A DNA stretch of 64,000 bases from Paragordius varius (lineage: Eukaryota > Nematomorpha). Positions 61,498-64,000 of this stretch are shown in pieces. Both the position numbers and the translations under genes were made by a program. The notes under the pieces are model-generated. The model saw nothing but the letters and a program-made list of their open reading frames with translations. It was not told the DNA's origin and did no database searches. Position 1 is the first letter of the stretch. Each line of letters starts with the position of its first letter. The stretch lies in contig OZ176054.1 of NCBI GenBank assembly GCA_964247055.1, positions 5,456,001 to 5,520,000 on the forward strand, in the 5' to 3' direction.

Positions 61498-63244
61498 TTG
61501 GACGATAAATGTATTTCCTATAAACAAAATAAATATTCGATAGATATATAGTAAAATTTTATTAAACTTATAGATACATATCTCAAATGTTTGCTAGATA
61601 ATTTTCAAATAATAGAGACAAGACACGATTGTTTAAAATTATCGCTGGTAAATACTCACTTATTTTATTTTACGATAACAATAACATTATATAGGGTATT
61701 TATGGTTAACATATAATTAAATTAATAACCAGCTATATAAACAACTAATAAACTTAATAGGATTCATATTTAAGCATGGTGGCTTTAAAATTTTTAGCCA
61801 CAAAAAATAGTTGATTTAAGTCTGGTTTTAAAAAATATCATTACATTAAGTTATTTTTTTTGCATAAAAAACTAATTTATAAATTGATAATTAGATTATA
61901 GGCATAATATATAAAATAAAAATAAGTAATTTCTGAAGTATATTATAATATGACGATACCTTTCTAAACTCTTGATCCGTTGTACTTACAATAGTCTCGT
62001 TTGACAGTTTTAATTTAAACTCAGATGAGACGGAGAAATAAAAGTTATGTAATGACAATATAGATAGTGTTTATAAAAATGTGATAAATTTATTTGATGA
62101 AAAACGTATCATAATTATGATAGTGCATTGATATAAGAAAAATATCATCACTTTTGTCGCAAGGCTTCATATTCAAAAATGGCAAAATTTGAGCATAGGG
62201 ATGTGCTTTAGCCCCAAAATATCACTAAATATTAACTAATAAAGCAAAACAATATTTTAAAAAATTAATTTTAAGACTTTGGCTAATTCCCAAATATTTA
62301 GCTACTCAGGTTTTTTAAAATATGCGCAAAAATGCTGATATGCAATATAAAATTTAAATATGTTAAATTTTGATATCAACTAAAATTCTTAATGAAATAT
62401 TTAATTTTAAGTAAAATTTTGTTGAAACTTATTCATACTATATTAAGCATGATAGAAACAGTATTCACAAGCTTTAGATATTATAAAAACAATTTATCTA
62501 TAAAGATGCCGATCCAATTTTGTTTACGAATTTTGATTTTAATAATGCGTCTTCAAATTTAGTTTGCTATAAATTAAGTTTTATACAAATATGAATAAAA
62601 CAAATAAACCTTTAAATTAAAATTCTGAAGCGATAAAACAGCATCATCAAGTTATATAGAAAAAATATTTTTGTTAAATTTTTTAGCGTTTTTATACCGT
62701 CATCATGCTTCACAAAATGAAGTACACTTCACAAAAGCTAAAATTTAGGTTTTGAAAAAATATGCATTTTATTAAAAAGTTAGTTGATATCAAAATTTAA
62801 CATATTTCAATTAAACCTATCCGGCAACCTCGGCATTTTTGCGTTTATTTCAAGAAAACTATTCCATTTTAGAAAAGTGCAAAAAATTGAAACTTTTGGA
62901 GGCATATCTAAAAAATTAAATTTAATAGAAATATTATTTTGCTTTTTATATGTAGATTATTATATATCTTATTGATATTGTTTGGATTAAAGCATTTAGC
63001 TTCCAAAAAAATTTGTTTAATAAAATGTGCGCGATTTTCGCTATCTTCTAATATGACGCAGTTACTACAAAAGTGATAATAAATTTCTTATATTACTCAG
63101 GGCCAAAACCAAAACCATACGATATATTTATCCACCATATATTTTATCAGGATATGTTTTTATACCCCCAGGTGTTTATCGCAATGTATATGGGGCATTG
63201 CCCCTTCAAGAAAAATTTAATATTTGCCTTTTTAAAATGTTTTG
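61498..63244. other. Intergenic with an inverted repeat
   Basis: No gene seen. Inverted arms lie at about 62330-62386 and 62776-62834, sharing GTTAAATTTTGATATCAACT and CGCAAAAATGC. They enclose about 390 bp and probably mark another decayed MITE-like element. The rest is AT-rich. Confidence 0.5.
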
Positions 63245-63440
63245 CTTACCAATTTACCACGCCAATACCTTTTGGGGTAATTTGGTATCCCAGAGCTATT
63301 TAAAATTCGAGTACTTAAAAAGTATTGAAGGTATTAAGCGGAATTAAAAAATATGCTTTTTAGCCTTTTATGCGCATTATACAATAAAGATTTTTTAAAA
63401 ATTAAAACCTCATCTGAAATTTTTGCCGCCATTTTTTTCT
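63245..63440. repeat. Fragment of the long-inverted-repeat element family
   Basis: Matches one arm of 51022-51711 and 40555-40740: TTTTGGGGTAATTTGGTATC, AAATATGCTTTTTAGCC and TTATGCGCATTATACAA. Its right end is cut by the following MITE fragment. Confidence 0.65.
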
Positions 63441-63450
63441 ATGATTATAA

Positions 63451-63800
63451 CACTTGGATACAATATATTCATCTCAGTCCTTTAATTCAAATTGGGATAG
63501 TTCGATATTCAGACCTGTTTAAAATTAAACTCTTGAAAAAATTTAGAAGGAATTGACCATGGCAAACACTTATTTAACATTAATATTTCATTTCAAATTA
63601 GGATATCTAAATACCCCGACAATTGTTAACTTATTTTTAAACCATTGAAAGAAGCTCATTCAATTAAATTTTGTGCTTCTATCCTAAAAAATTATATGAA
63701 TGAGCTTAAATATCTAAATAAAATTTGGTTCAAATTAATACGTATCAAAATACGGCGCATCTTTTATTTTACAAAATTTTTGCAAAATATCGGATAATAA
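63451..63800. repeat. Rearranged TTAA-type MITE fragments
   Basis: A reverse 3' end (CACTTGGATACAATATATTC) runs to about 63590 and then switches to a forward 5' end (ATTTCAAATTAGGATATCTA followed by AATACCCC), which runs to about 63800. The fused, truncated copies probably arose by recombination or nested insertion. The first flank reads TATAA rather than TTAA. Confidence 0.65.
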
Positions 63801-64000
63801 AAATTTTTCTTGACTTGCAAGTTTTCATGTCATGGCTCGCTTTCATGCGAAAATATTAGACGAAAGTCAAGCAAGAAAACTTGATTCGCAGGTGATAAAG
63901 AATCATTTGATTAAAAAAACTTATAGATTTTGCAAGTGTGGTGTAGGGCACACTTGAAGAATTTTAAAAATATGGATAAAATTATTATGAAAACTCTTGT

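Overview
The window looks like nuclear DNA of an AT-rich invertebrate animal. It holds metazoan-type, intron-split genes: DNA ligase I, SmB, G-alpha-12/13, the centralspindlin kinesin KIF23/MKLP1, the Golgi Rab6-GEF subunit RGP1, a trypsin-fold protease and a CBR1-like carbonyl reductase. It also holds an RTE-type LINE, Helitrons, hAT elements and MITEs. The species cannot be named from the sequence. Many introns are only 22-26 nt. Very short introns are known from dicyemid mesozoans among animals, so a highly simplified or parasitic lineage is a reasonable guess, but only a guess.

Layout. 0.3-7.3 kb: DNA ligase I, minus strand, cut by the left window edge. 8.0-9.8 kb: MITE and Helitron remains. 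10.4-12.6 kb: SmB, minus strand. Directly upstream of its start codon is a 1.65-kb insertion flanked by 14-bp direct repeats and carrying a minisatellite. 15.2-18.3 kb: RTE-type LINE, plus strand, nearly whole. 19.2-19.8 kb: a complete TTAA-flanked MITE. 20.9-23.3 kb: G-alpha-12/13 gene, plus strand. 25.9-38.1 kb: 23-exon KIF23 gene, minus strand, with a small candidate gene on the opposite strand inside one intron. 38.6-43.9 kb: MITE pair and a head-to-tail Helitron cluster. 46.4-49.3 kb: RGP1, minus strand, with a Tc1-type MITE in an intron. 49.6-55.2 kb: transposon nest (MITE inside MITE, long-inverted-repeat elements, a full-length hAT with 8-bp target duplication, a hAT-type MITE). 57.8-59.0 kb: secreted serine protease with an Asp-rich propeptide, plus strand. 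60.3-61.5 kb: carbonyl reductase, minus strand. The right end is repeat debris.

Exon models were built by hand from reading frames, GT/AG sites and remembered family sequences. For SmB, KIF23, RGP1, G-alpha, the protease and the reductase all exon phases join without error, giving 154, 1109, 417, 440, 342 and 285 residues. The genes are unrelated housekeeping or signalling genes (replication and repair, splicing, cytokinesis, Golgi traffic, Rho signalling) and show no operon-like or pathway grouping.

The most unusual signal is intron architecture. Eleven introns are 22-26 nt. In three long genes, and more weakly in SmB, the tiny introns sit at the 5' end and introns become long toward the 3' end, the reverse of the usual animal trend.
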